DNA of 64,000 nucleotides from Echinarachnius parma (taxonomy: Eukaryota; Echinodermata; Echinoidea; Clypeasteroida; Echinarachniidae). Positions within the stretch are counted from its first letter, which is position 1. Every line of letters begins with the position of its first letter. The position numbers were made by a program, and so were the translations under genes. This document shows positions 1 through 17,600 of the stretch, piece by piece. The stretch spans positions 1 through 64,000 of the forward strand of contig JBAMJV010005501.1 in the NCBI GenBank assembly GCA_037951105.1, in the 5' to 3' direction. The notes beneath the pieces were generated by a model. The model saw only the letters and a program-made list of their open reading frames with translations, made no database searches and had not been told where the DNA came from.

Positions 1-5890
<5,890 letters not shown>

Positions 5891-7440
5891 GGCTTATATC
5901 ATTCACTAGGATAAATCGACACAAAAACAAAAAGTGTGTTCTTCTTTATCGATCTTATAATCGAATATAAACAGATGTAATTTCCATTTTGCAGCGTTAT
6001 ACAGTTTATCCACTCCTAGTTCATTTTCATGCTCTAAATGATATTATACAACACGTCGTTGACGTCAGCGAATTGTCTCAAAAAACTGATTTTGAATATA
6101 AAAAAGCACAGGTCTGTGAGAGTGTTGCGAAATGTTGTGGTTTGAAAAGTACATCCGTCGTTTTTCTGTTCTGATTGCTTACTTCAACGCGGAAGCTATT
6201 TCGATTTCATCAAAAAATAAACCGTTGGATAAAACTGTGCTGGTGTCACACTTATGTATAGAAATCATCACACTTTTCTGAATCCAACTATTCGATACAC
6301 GATGTAAAATAGTATTATTTTAGCTTCCACATGTAGTGAGTACCGTTCTTTTGTACACTATTTCAAATTCATAAATGCAGCACCACTATATACACCAAAA
6401 CCAATCGTTGTGTATACTGTGAGCAATGACTGTTTGCAGTGCGGGTATCCACCCATAACGATTTGAAAGAGAACAAAAAAATAGGTGTAAACATGATTTA
6501 TTGTATGGAAATTATACTTTTATGATATTCCACAAAGCGTGTTCACAGACCGTGTGAAAGGAATGCGTCATCACAAGTTCATAGGTTGTCACTCAATTTA
6601 TGTGTGTATAGTCGTGTAAGCCGACGGAAAACGGAGTGAGGTATGTCCGGTGAATAATGCTACAATAAAAACTATTGTGAATTGAAAATGAAATCAAAAA
6701 GCATGATGAAAAAGATAACTATAATACTGCGACTGTTTTCAATATCGCCAAACTAATTCAATCGCCTTTCATACATGGAGTGAGGTTTATGGCACGTCAA
6801 TATTGCTAAGATAAGAATGATCGTGAATTGAACATAAAATCCAAAGCGTTGCATTGCCAATATAGTCTCACGATGATGGCAAGATGACTAGCCGTTATAA
6901 ATTACATCCAATGTGCGCCGGTTTTGATCGCAGCCACCTCTTCAAAATGTTAATTTTTTCTTGGTAAAGTGCACGCACGATTAATATGCGCAAAAAAAAG
7001 CATTTTGTTGCATATCCCTGCTGGAGCGATCGCATTCATTCAAACTCATTCACAGTGTTCGAATGTTAATTTTGTGTAAAGTGCACGCACGATTAATATG
7101 CGCAACAATAGTATTTTGTTGCATATTATTTTGTCTAATATACCGTAGAACACCATCGTCAAGCACCCCCCAAGCACCTATACGCATCTTGCTTTTAAAG
7201 ACGTTTCCATGAGATTCACCTCCATTATTATCCTCATGAATATTCCTCACCATTATTTGCATTCTTGATTAAAGTTTCCCGTTTGGACAGAGAGCGGGCG
7301 CTCTTTAAAAGCAAGGTGCATATTGGTGCTTGGGGGTGCTTGACGATGGTGTTCTACGGTATGCCGTATTGGTATTGATCGCATCCATTCCCACCATTTC
7401 ACGTCTAATAATAATAGTGCCCTCCATGAAGCCGGGCTTT
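5891..7440 (-). promoter_or_regulatory. Upstream region of gene 1, duplicated at gene 3
   Basis: The 1.5 kb upstream of the gene 1 start codon lines up with 60470-61676 upstream of gene 3, with only scattered substitutions and small indels, for example the block from GTTATACAGTTTATC to GTCGTTTTTCTGTTCT. A weaker match (GTCGGAAAACGGAGTGAGGT) lies upstream of gene 2 at about 21040-21400. It holds a perfect TGACGTCA site. The transcription start was not located. A 60-codon plus-strand frame here differs from its gene 3 counterpart mostly by amino-acid-changing substitutions, so it is not treated as coding. Confidence 0.55.
6060..6067. promoter_or_regulatory. CRE/ATF-type palindrome TGACGTCA upstream of gene 1
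   Basis: A perfect 8-bp TGACGTCA lies 170 bp upstream of the gene 1 ATG. The same site is kept at 60641-60648, 172 bp upstream of the gene 3 ATG. CREB/ATF-family bZIP factors bind this palindrome; its use here is inferred. Confidence 0.5.
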
Positions 7441-9054
7441 GAAAAGCAACCAATACTTATTATAACCATGATAATATGGTATAGCGTCTTTGTTCAATAC
7501 CGGTAAACTGATTCAATTGCCTCTCATACATGTCATAGAGAAAGGTTCAACTTGATTTAAACTGCAGACAGACATTGTACATGAATGACAACGTTTATGA
7601 GTTTTGATTTGAGATATACATGCTATTACGCTTAGAAACTTACTGTGGAGTTGCTTGAATATTCATACAAACACTGCAATTTCGATGTGTTAAGTTGTGT
7701 AAAGGTGTGCCCTATATGAACCATAGATGTATGATGTACTTCCGGAACCACATATTATCTACACAACTGGTTTGCGGTGTATACACATGCTCTTTTGTAA
7801 TTGGCCACACGTCCTTGCTCAGCCAAGTCATGCCTACATATCAGGAAATGTTTTGTGAATGACTCGCAATATTATGCTTTCACTTCGCCCAATGTTCTAC
7901 ATAATTACGGAAATGATTAATGGGTAATTAGGTGACTTTTATTATTTGTTCATGGCTAACTTCTCTTAACGGGATAATCTCGTTATGATAAGACTGAACT
8001 TTAGCAAACCAAAATCAATCGGGCCATAAACAAAAAAAATATGGCTTTTTGAAAATGCCCATTTATAGTCGCGTAGATTTAATTATAATTATTATAATGC
8101 ACTATAAGTATCTATGCTTTTATTGGTAGTACGAATACAATGAGGCATGTGTGAGAACCACTAGAGTTCCAAGTAAGTTTTGACAATGTTAGTAGGTCCC
8201 TTAAAATATTTATGCGTTTTTTCTATCTGAGTATGAAACGAATGATAACAACGTAACAGGTAATACGCTCGAAATCTTAGTTTATAATTGTTCTTATAAA
8301 TTGTTGTCATACAATTGTACTTCATGCTTCACAACAATACTAGGCAAAATGTATGTTACTTTTAATAACACATAAAATAAATATATTATATTGTTCTTTG
8401 TGCGTTTAAAAAAATGCTGTATTTGATTTTGTAAATCTAAGAGATACATATATACAAATCTAGAGTATTATTTGCTCCAATTAGTCCAATAGGGGTAATA
8501 AAAACCGACATATCAGTATACAATGTATTTCATAGCAATACTTGAACAAATTCACTTTTAATGACTCACATTCTTATCGGTGGATGTTAGCATCGCTTAT
8601 TCAATTTTGTAAATTTCAGATGTACAAAGTGCAGATCTCTACAATACGTTAATACTTCGTCTAGCGGTCTAGCACAGTATACGCAATTTAGATAAATAAA
8701 TACATATTGTTAAGAACATGTTTATATTTAGCTTATCAAACAATTATCATTGCTCATATTTACATGTATCATATACAAACGAAATCGAACAAATAAAATA
8801 CCACATCACAAACGCTCGCCAACATAATACATTGTATAAACGTTTCGATGTAATTTTAATGCACGACAACGTTCGATTCTGTACGTTCTTTGGTCAAGGT
8901 TTGTACTGGAAAATTAAAATGTTATAAACCAATAAGAGTTAAAAGTGTTACGCCCCCTTGGAAGCTCTTCTTGCACCAGTGATAATCCGTTTGACTAAAT
9001 ATCATAAGCGATATACACAATAATACTTATAATAATACGTTCATATTTTAATAT

Positions 9055-9290
9055 TCTGTAACGCTTAATAAAATAAGTCTCAAGCCCTCTGATCCGTATT
9101 ACCTTGCCATGGCTTCGGCCGAGCTACATAATGATGAGGCCCCTCAAACATATCAAAGAATAAATTCGTGCCAAGTACCCATTTACTACATACTAGGTTG
9201 AGAAAAGCAAATGTGTATCGCGTCCTGGACTAGAACCCACGACCTCCGTATCGAAAGCCGAAGGCTTGAACCAATATACCATGACAATCT
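9055..9290 (-). mobile_element. tRNA-derived SINE, minus strand
   Basis: Read on the minus strand, the head carries a box A-like ATTGGTTCAAGCC stretch and a box B-like GGGTTCTAGTCC. It is followed by GTAGTAAATGGGTACTTGGC, a body motif typical of invertebrate SINEs. The paralogous position downstream of gene 3 (about 44672-44965) carries the same SINE, so it inserted before the array duplicated. Confidence 0.6.
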
Positions 9291-9610
9291 GTATACAATT
9301 GTTTACTTGCGTCTGGTAAATTCTTGATTATGGAATATTATTTCAAAAGGCATTTTATGACGTGCATGAAAAGGGACAACTTCATTTATGTTGTCGCACA
9401 CACATTTACAATCATGTAATAAATCGCTGATATGGATGTAATTTGCTAGAGTAGAAGTTAATACTTTATCATTGACTATCATTAGAGCAAACTTGTGTTA
9501 TACGCAATATAAAGCATTTAGGCATATAACACATCTTAAAACACTAAACCCTAAACAAATATGTATTGAATAGGATTTGCAAGTGCAGAAAGTATTTCTA
9601 CGCATACTAC

Positions 9611-9683
9611 ATGTATTTCCGAATCAATACATTTCCGAATCAATACATTTCCGAATCAATGTATTTCCGAATCGGAAATACAT
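9611..9683. repeat. 16-bp tandem repeat ending in an inverted repeat
   Basis: About four units of TACATTTCCGAATCAA are followed by a turn-back: ATGTATTTCCGA, one base, TCGGAAATACAT (9659-9683). The paralogous place near 45280 has only one unit, so the array expanded on the gene 2 side or shrank on the gene 3 side. Confidence 0.8.
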
Positions 9684-10316
9684 GTCATGTACTTCCGAAG
9701 AACAAGCCTCCATTGGGTAAGTGGCATACATTTCACATAACGTAATTGGCGCATGGTGGATGCATCCATCTTAATGAAGAAATATTCCATATTAAGGATA
9801 CACACTGAATTTATATCGTTATCCTTCGCTCCTCAATAAAACTTATTTGGTCAAGTTAAACCCCGTCACCCCCTTTGCAGCTACGCCACTTTTTTCTATC
9901 ACATTATGAATATCGCAATATAATACATAATCAGTGACTACTGTTGAAACACGGCTATAATTATGTACCAGTCACGTCGGGGTCACCAGTTTAACCTGCC
10001 TGATGCATACGGGATTTGTGCAATCCTCAGACTTAGTTAATGGTCTACCGCCGGGTTCACAAAGGCGGTAATAAGTTCTTTATAGTGAATGGATAAACAT
10101 TAGTTGTAATGGATGGGAACCACAGCACATGATATATAACATTTAAATATATACATAATGGTCTTTCACAAAAATCGAAGTTACTGTTTCAAACATTATG
10201 TGTTGATGTTCAAACGATGTATTTTTACCTATTATCATGCGTAATAATCTCTTTTAATTCCAAATAATGTACGTACGTATTAACATGATTATATATCTAT
10301 AAATTCAGGGCTAACA

Positions 10317-10878
10317 TTAAAGGTATAGTTGAGTTCTGGTAAGGAGAGTACAGTTTTGGTAAAACTGAATTTTAGTAACCAAAACCTGCATCATTACATT
10401 ACAAACTAATAGTTATAACTCAAAAGGAATGCAAAATTACAAATGACTTAGTAAAGATCCTGTTATCATTAAAAAAGAGCTGTTAAAACTTAAGAGGGCG
10501 CTCTCTAAACACTCATCGGTTTGAACCATTTTGAATCAAATATTGTGCATGTGATGTTTTGTTGAAATAGTGATTAGATAAAGAGATAATCAACAACTAT
10601 CTAAATACCTATTTTGTAACTTTTTGAAAAAGGAAGCATTTTTAAAAAATTGTTAATGGCTGGTTCAAAATTATCAAATAAGTGTGGGGCCCCACATTTA
10701 TTATAAATGGCTATGTTTATGGATATTTCAGCCATTTCTGAACCTATTTTGATCAAATTAAGTTTATTCTGTCATTAAAATATTATGCTCTTTCAAATTT
10801 TACACTCAGTTTTTCATTATCTCACAACAAAAAATTGTATGTAGCGCCCTCTCTACCAAAACTCAACTATCCCTTTAA
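10317..10878. mobile_element. TTAA MITE, family 1, at the gene 2 3' end
   Basis: A full copy bounded by TTAA, starting AAAGGTATAGTTGAGTTCTG and ending ACTCAACTATCCCTTTAA. It sits 45 bp past the original stop position of gene 2, so it probably lies in the 3' UTR. Gene 3 has the empty site CTAACATTAAACATAA at 46865-46880, followed in both copies by TAATACCCATCTTCC. Insertion therefore followed the gene 2/gene 3 duplication. Confidence 0.85.
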
Positions 10879-10922
10879 ACATAATCGTTTAGGTTCTCAT
10901 TAATACCCATCTTCCAACGCAA

Positions 10923-11660
10923 CTAATTATGCGCATACAGTTCATTTTCAACCATTACGGTACCATCGTTGTCATTATCATAACCAACTGTGCCGCCTGT
11001 GTCAATCGCATTTAACCCAAGGTGGAACCAGGTCCTGCTACTTGATGGAGGATGTTGTCCATCGCAGAACCTTTGGGGTCTCTATCTAATGGAGCAGACC
11101 CTGAAGCAGCGGTCTTATTTCTCTTGGTGGATTTATCGGGCGTTGAGTACAGGTTAGAACAGTCATCTTGGAGTTCTGATGCCGTTGGCTCAGGATTTCT
11201 TACGGGCATGGCGTACTAGGGGATCGAAAAGCGGTCTTCGTCGTCCCTCTTCATCGACGGAGGAAGTTCCACAACCATCCCACGGGGTATTTCATCACCG
11301 TTTGCTTCCAGCACGTGGTAGTCGGGAAGGTCTACGACCAGCTTCGGGTTGTCAGCTTCATCCGGTGTCGCTTCGCGGGGTCTTCTAGACTGCTGCCGAC
11401 CGTTGCGCGCCACATTATCAGGGGTCATTGCGCCATCATCAATCGTCGTGTAGACACCATCGGCGTATGCTGATGGTGGTTCGCCAGTGATGTCGTCGGG
11501 ATGTCTCCGAGGTGGTCCAGTACCGTCGATAAACGAGTACTCGGCATCTGGGTTTGTGAAGAGGTAGTCATTGACGCTGGACCTGGGGTTGCTTCCATCT
11601 GGCTCCGATCTTACCGACATGGAGAGCGTGTCCCTCGGTTCTTGGGATTTTTCTCCGGAT
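10923..11660 (-). CDS. Gene 2 exon 8: cytoplasmic tail, stop at 11216
   Basis: It starts after CAACAG in phase 2 (RSGEKSQEPRDTLSMSV). The intact frame runs to SIP then TAG (11218-11216). Before the stop it has tyrosines in DYLF, EYSF, YADG, VYTT and DYHV contexts. Beyond the stop the old frame continues with YAMPVRNPEP and NLYSTPDKS, then a 1-nt deletion near TTGGGTTAAATG (about 11013). It would have ended at TAG 10925-10923. Gene 3 reads QYAMP where gene 2 has the stop. Confidence 0.85.
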
Positions 11661-14600
11661 CTGTTGATTTTGTATTAATAATGTCATATTCGTAAGTCGC
11701 ACATGACGCATGTCTCAATGCAATGGTATCAATATTGTTATACACAACAGCTTAGCATATTAATTCCATGTTATAGCAACCCAAAAAAAGAAGTATTACA
11801 TTACATCATTTTTAATCCATCAATATTCATAATGACATATTTATTATGCAGAAATGACTTGATTATGTATATATCTACATTATTCTAGCAGTATGATTAT
11901 GAAAGTTGCCATTCTTTATTTTATTGACACGATTCATAAAGAATATATCTGTATCGGATACAGTTATTCTAAACATCAGGTTAGCAATTAGATGTTGACT
12001 AAAACTTACCTTCGCTTCATGAGCAAGGCCAATAAGACGATTATGATGATTACAAGAATAGCACCACCAACACCGACACCAATATAGAGGCCTACAAAAA
12101 AAAAGAGATATGTACAGTGTTGGATTCAATATTTATTGTATTGTGGTATTGTAGTAAATTTGTAAAAACGACCGAATTTAAACCCTTCCAATGTTTCGAC
12201 ATTCCAGTTCATTTAAAAAATAATGTACTATGCACTCTGCAAAGACAAACAAATTATACATAACAATATAATTATTAATATCTGACCGTGTTTACCGGGA
12301 AATACAGAATATGGCAACGTAGGAGCTACATATTATCTTAACAATCCGTCAGCAACAAAAACGTTGATGTAACCCATCATCTGTTATTTTTGCATAGTGA
12401 CATAATCAAGAACACTAGAGAGTATTTCCGTGTATAAATTATTGTTCTTTGCGTCTGCCACCATAGCAACCTTTACTTGGCGACAATATTTTCATGTGAA
12501 TGGTATCATTACAAAATTATTGAATGATCAGCATTATATGACTATTCGATGTATCGCATCATCTATTCTTACATGTCTAATCAAATCTTATAGTGAAAAT
12601 TGTCTATACGATAAATTGCGATTACCGTTCATTTCTGAGAAACTCTTAGAGGTATCTCCTGGAACTGTCACTTGAGATGTCGGTATCCCGGTTGTTTTGC
12701 TGTCTATATCAGATGTCGCTCTTGTTGTTGATGTTGTAACTGCAAAATAGAATGAACAAACATGTTTTACGGACGGTTATCATGCATGCCCGTAGCCAAG
12801 ATTTTTCAAGGGGAGTTTACAAAAACGGGACCGAGACCAAACGTGGTTGAGACCGAGTCTACTGGTTGAGTCGTGTAAACGGGGGAGGGGGGAGGGATGT
12901 CCGTCGACAAAAAATGTCGAGGCCAAGGCCGAGGCCGAGACCACTGGATAAGTTGTGTAAGCGGTTGGGGGAGGGGGGACCACTGGTTTAGATGGTCCAG
13001 ACCGATACAAAGTGTACCCGAGACCGAACAAAATTTAATGGACCCGAGACCGAAACAAATTTACCTTTCTGAATTGGGGGAAGGCTTTATGTTGCAAAGG
13101 TTTTATTGGGAACAAAACTCCAGTTTTGAGATACGATAACAATTCAGTTAATGATGAGACTATCGTTACTGATATCTGAGCATGCAATTATAGTATTCTT
13201 AATTAAAAGTGTAAATGTGTAAAGGTTACTTGTAATGCTGGTACAATATTTACTTTGAACAACAGCCAGCGACACACGAGCCAGCCTAGTGTATTAATAT
13301 GGACAGAGTAAGCAATATCAGTGTAAATTTCGACACATACTAATAATTGCTTTGAGGACAAAGTGAAAAGAAATTGTGAATTTTACAAATATACATACTA
13401 ATTCGGTTGTATTACCTGAAACAGATTGAGGAGCACTTATAGGTGTAGGTGTTTCACATGTCATTTCTCTTATAGGACTTTTTTTTAAAATAAGGTAGAT
13501 ATAGGCATACTTGATATTTGAATAAGGTAGACAGTATAAACTGATTTTAATACAGTGTTCATGCAATAATGTTACAATATGCATTTTATAAATCCTTAAA
13601 TAAACAAGAAGACCTTTACCAAAGAAAGGCAACAAGGTTGTTTTATAGATACCACTGAATAATGCAATGTGCATAGCTCCCCCACACCCTTCGATGTTCC
13701 TTCCAGTGCATGCTGAGCTAGCACAATCTTCATCATCCACTCTCTGCGTGCCGGTGGCTCCCATCAATTCAGACCCACAGCAGCAGGTGTCTCCATGTGT
13801 TACTCCTGCGTAGATGAACGTCTCATTGGCATTCCTGCACATACTGACACAGTTAGCAATGGTCATGTCCTGGGAACCAGTTCTGCAGATTGAGGTGAGA
13901 ACTTGTTCAGGTGATCCGGGGTCTCGGTAGCATCCCTCATATCCGTGATCTGAATTTGAATATGTTGTCATGGATTACTGGTTAATGTCTACTTCCCTGG
14001 GTATTTTTTATTTGCTCATACGTCCATATCCAGTGAGTGCATTACGAATAATTCAGCAGTTATGTTATGGATTCATTCCATATTGAACCAGAAGATAACG
14101 TGTACATTATTGTAGGGTGTGGTCGTGTTGTGTTATTAACACTCAATATCACACAATAAATATTTTCAAAAGTAGATTTCAAAATGTAGTCGAAAAAAAA
14201 AAAACCTTCTCTACAAGATTGAGAAGCTGTGTACAAGTCAATGAGTGTGTGCGCGAGTATGTATCACACAATGGTTAGTGTCCACCCGACCATATGGTTG
14301 CACTTGATCTATTGAAATCCGATCCATATCTACTTGTCATGTGTTAGCAGATAATCCCTATCCTGTTTATCTAGAAGCGGTTTCAGACTGGTAATTGCAA
14401 TCATGATTGGAGTTATGTTTACAATCACGGTGATTCTGTTGCCTTGCTTTCACACTACGAAAAAAACTGTGATTACAATCACAGTTTTTGGACACGTGAT
14501 TCTGGTACCTATCAATAAAATAATAAGCATCAATTGTTCCCACTGACAGCCTTTATTTAAGATGGAATTAAAAAGAGACACGTTCGGGATTCTATTGTAG

Positions 14601-17600
14601 ATAGCAGTCGTAACGTCTTAAAACAGTGTTGTGTTGCTATTTCTTTTATTCCTGTTATAAGGGCATGCCTTCCCGAATATGATTATCCATATGCTCACCT
14701 CGGAAAATTCATATGAATATACAAATGCACTGATCATTATACCATCCTTAACAAAAACAATCAAACAAAAACAAATGCTAACCCCTTACCCCTGACATCA
14801 TGTTTTTATATATACTCCGCAAAAAAAGAAACTGGACACTTGTATAAGTTGAAATATGTTATATTAATGTACGATAAAGTGTATGTTATCAAATATCAAA
14901 TTAAAGGGAATGTAGTCCTCTACATGCAGGGTTTATATTAAAGGTATAATCGTTCATGCATGAAATGCCATGGTCAATTAACAATAGCAAGGACTGTTTT
15001 CAAAAATAGCAAAAACCATGGAGGACCACACCATTCGACTGAAATGATAGTAAGCGCTTCACTTAAAACAAGTGTGCGGGGTAAGTAAATTATGACATTA
15101 TTCAACTTTATTGTTATGAACAAACTATGAAAATACATATTTGTCAATAAAACAGGGCCAGGTTATGAGAGCAACATCATACTGGTCTGTATTAGAGGCA
15201 TTAAGCTTGTCTGTTTCATGTGTCTCCTGCAATTTTGACCATATTTACCTAGAGAAATGTCATGTTAAAGACTGCCCAACTGTTTGACCAAGGGTGACAT
15301 CAGGTTTTGAAAATCTTTGGACTACGGTAGAATTCTTGAGAAGAATTTATACCATTTTTCATGCTGAAATAAGGGCACAAACTGTGTTTTTTTACGAATA
15401 AACCTTTGTCATGGAATTACCCATTGTGTTACTTTTGGATGAAAATAAAACCTATAACGTTCACAATTTGTCTTCATTTATACTTTGTATTGAGATGAAG
15501 ATAGAAAAGGTCACATTTGTAATGAAAAATTATGCCATGTCATGAATATAGCGTTTTCGATTATGCTTATCAACATTTATATGGTTGAGTGGATGTTCCA
15601 TTTTTGCTATTTTTGAAAACAGACCTTGCTGTGGTTAATTGACCGTGACAAGTCATGCATGAATGATTTCATCTGGACTTCATGTCAATATTGAAGAGGG
15701 TAATTTTATCTTTAATTTGATATACAATATCATATATTTTATCGTAAATTAATATGAAATATTTGGTCTTAAACAAGTGTCCAGTTTCTTTTTTTGCGGA
15801 GTATACATAGATCAAATTTGACAAAGATCAAAATGCGGTGTGATATTATTAGCATATTTAAGTTTCACCTCTTATTTGTTCATGTCCGATGTAAATATTT
15901 GTTGTCTGCAATTCTCATTTCCGAAAATCAAGGAGTATAGAAAATTTAGTAACGGAGTGGCTAATCAATTTTATGGCGACTGACTATTTTTTCCATAAAC
16001 ACTCAAATCAAGGAAAGTCTGGATACTAAACACTATACTTGTATACCTCCCAATGACAAATTTTACTCGGAAGGAAAATATTCTACCAACTGCAAGTGAT
16101 GTCTATAGGCCCCATTTAGTTTAGCCTTTGTTGAAAGTGGTGGCTTTGAACATTTATCGAGGAATTTGAATCAGTAATCTGTTATATAATACCCTTTGTT
16201 ATACAATCGTTTATTTCAATCGCAAGCTTCCTGTAAACCAACTTGCATTTAGTAGTCATTATTCATCATCAATATTCATTATCATTCACATTAAAATCAT
16301 ATTCAACGTCTCGGGAAACTTCCTACTGACGCTATTTTAAAGCCAACATACAGATCCATATACCATAGTGCTTATACTCAAACATTTACGGTATACAACG
16401 TAGGAGCTAATATATTGCCTACCCTACTCTGTCCTGTACTAGCACGCGCACTGTACATGTACTGCATCATACATGCGCAAGAGCGCCCGGTTTATCGGCG
16501 GAAGTGCATGCAAGGTCACGTAAGCTCCGCCTCCCAAATCATGTTTTGGAGGTCAAACCGTTCACACTACAGATTCGCAATGTGATTTGAGTGAATCATG
16601 ATTTGAAAACACCTCTGGACCAAGATTTGAATTCCGGTGATTCGTGATTCTAATTACACTGGCAAAAATACCGTAATTAGAGTGAGAAATAACTCAAATC
16701 ATGATTGCAATCACGAATTTTTGCCACTGTGATTCAAATTACCTTTCACACTGTAAAATAAAAGTGATTGGAGTGAAAAATAACTCAAATCATGATTGAA
16801 ATCACGCATTTTCCTCAGTCTGAAACCGCTCTAGGGCAAGCCTCTTTAAATCCATGTGGAAAGGAGAATTACAAGGATAATTGGAATCGTGATACACAGT
16901 CACATACACACTCATTGATTTGCTCACATTTTAATTGTGCAGAAGGTTCTATTTGACGAAATTTGGCAATCTACTCTTGAAAATATTGATTAACTGCATG
17001 AAAATTAATGTAAATCATGCTATTATGCATCAGGCTATCATCTGCGTCAATATGAATATAATCCATGCAAAACGTTTTGAATCATTCAAAATCAAAAGTG
17101 CCAAGAGTTTTATTTAAAACCCAGTATGAACTGTCAGATGTATAATATCTCTTTTATTAAAGAGACTTAGTAACATTGTCCAAATCCTCAAAATCCAATT
17201 GGAGTTCTAGCGGTTCCCTCATACGTGTCATACCTTGTTTTATTTGTATAATAACAATACAAGCATGGGACATGTTTCGTTTTTTTTCAAATTTTCCATT
17301 TCGTTCAAAAGATATTTACGATTGAAGTGTTCGGATATGAAATTATCTATGGGACCTTTTCAGCCGTGTACAAAGTAGTGCAATGAGTAAGTGAATATCA
17401 CTTTGCATTTTCGCTCATTTCTCGGCCAAATAACATTCAATTAAGTTGAAATTTGTACCCATTACTTTCTGGACATATCGGATCACACCAATACACATTT
17501 GTATTAACCACGCATCACATTTTGCACTTGTCAGCAAAGTTACTAGATCCCTTTAAAATGTAAAACATAGCTATGAAGGAACTACGCCCACGCGTCTCCC

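Larger units (their letters stand above)
7441..10316. other. Intergenic block between genes 2 and 1, paralogous to 43.6-46.8 kb
   Basis: No gene is recognised. From about 8085 onward the sequence matches 43670 onward, for example GAGAACCACTAGAGTTCC and GGTAATACGCTCGAAATC, so it is the downstream flank of gene 2 shared with gene 3. It holds a SINE (9055-9290), a small tandem repeat (9611-9683) and a piece of a TTAA element ending at about 8204. The 70- and 69-codon frames at 7050-7262 and 8718-8927 have no supporting features. Confidence 0.5.

Noticed and set aside
5989-6174. A 61-codon plus-strand frame upstream of gene 1 that is also present at 60573-60755 upstream of gene 3
   Set aside because: The two copies differ mainly by amino-acid-changing substitutions and by an indel near the start, and the region is explained as duplicated promoter DNA.
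11179-11388. Plus-strand frames opposite the tail exons of genes 2 and 3
   Set aside because: They are antisense shadows of the tail exon; the minus frame has homology, splice sites and domain context.
12780-13139. Arg/Gly/Trp-rich frames in both strands
   Set aside because: Low-complexity GACCGAG repeat; no homology or splice context.
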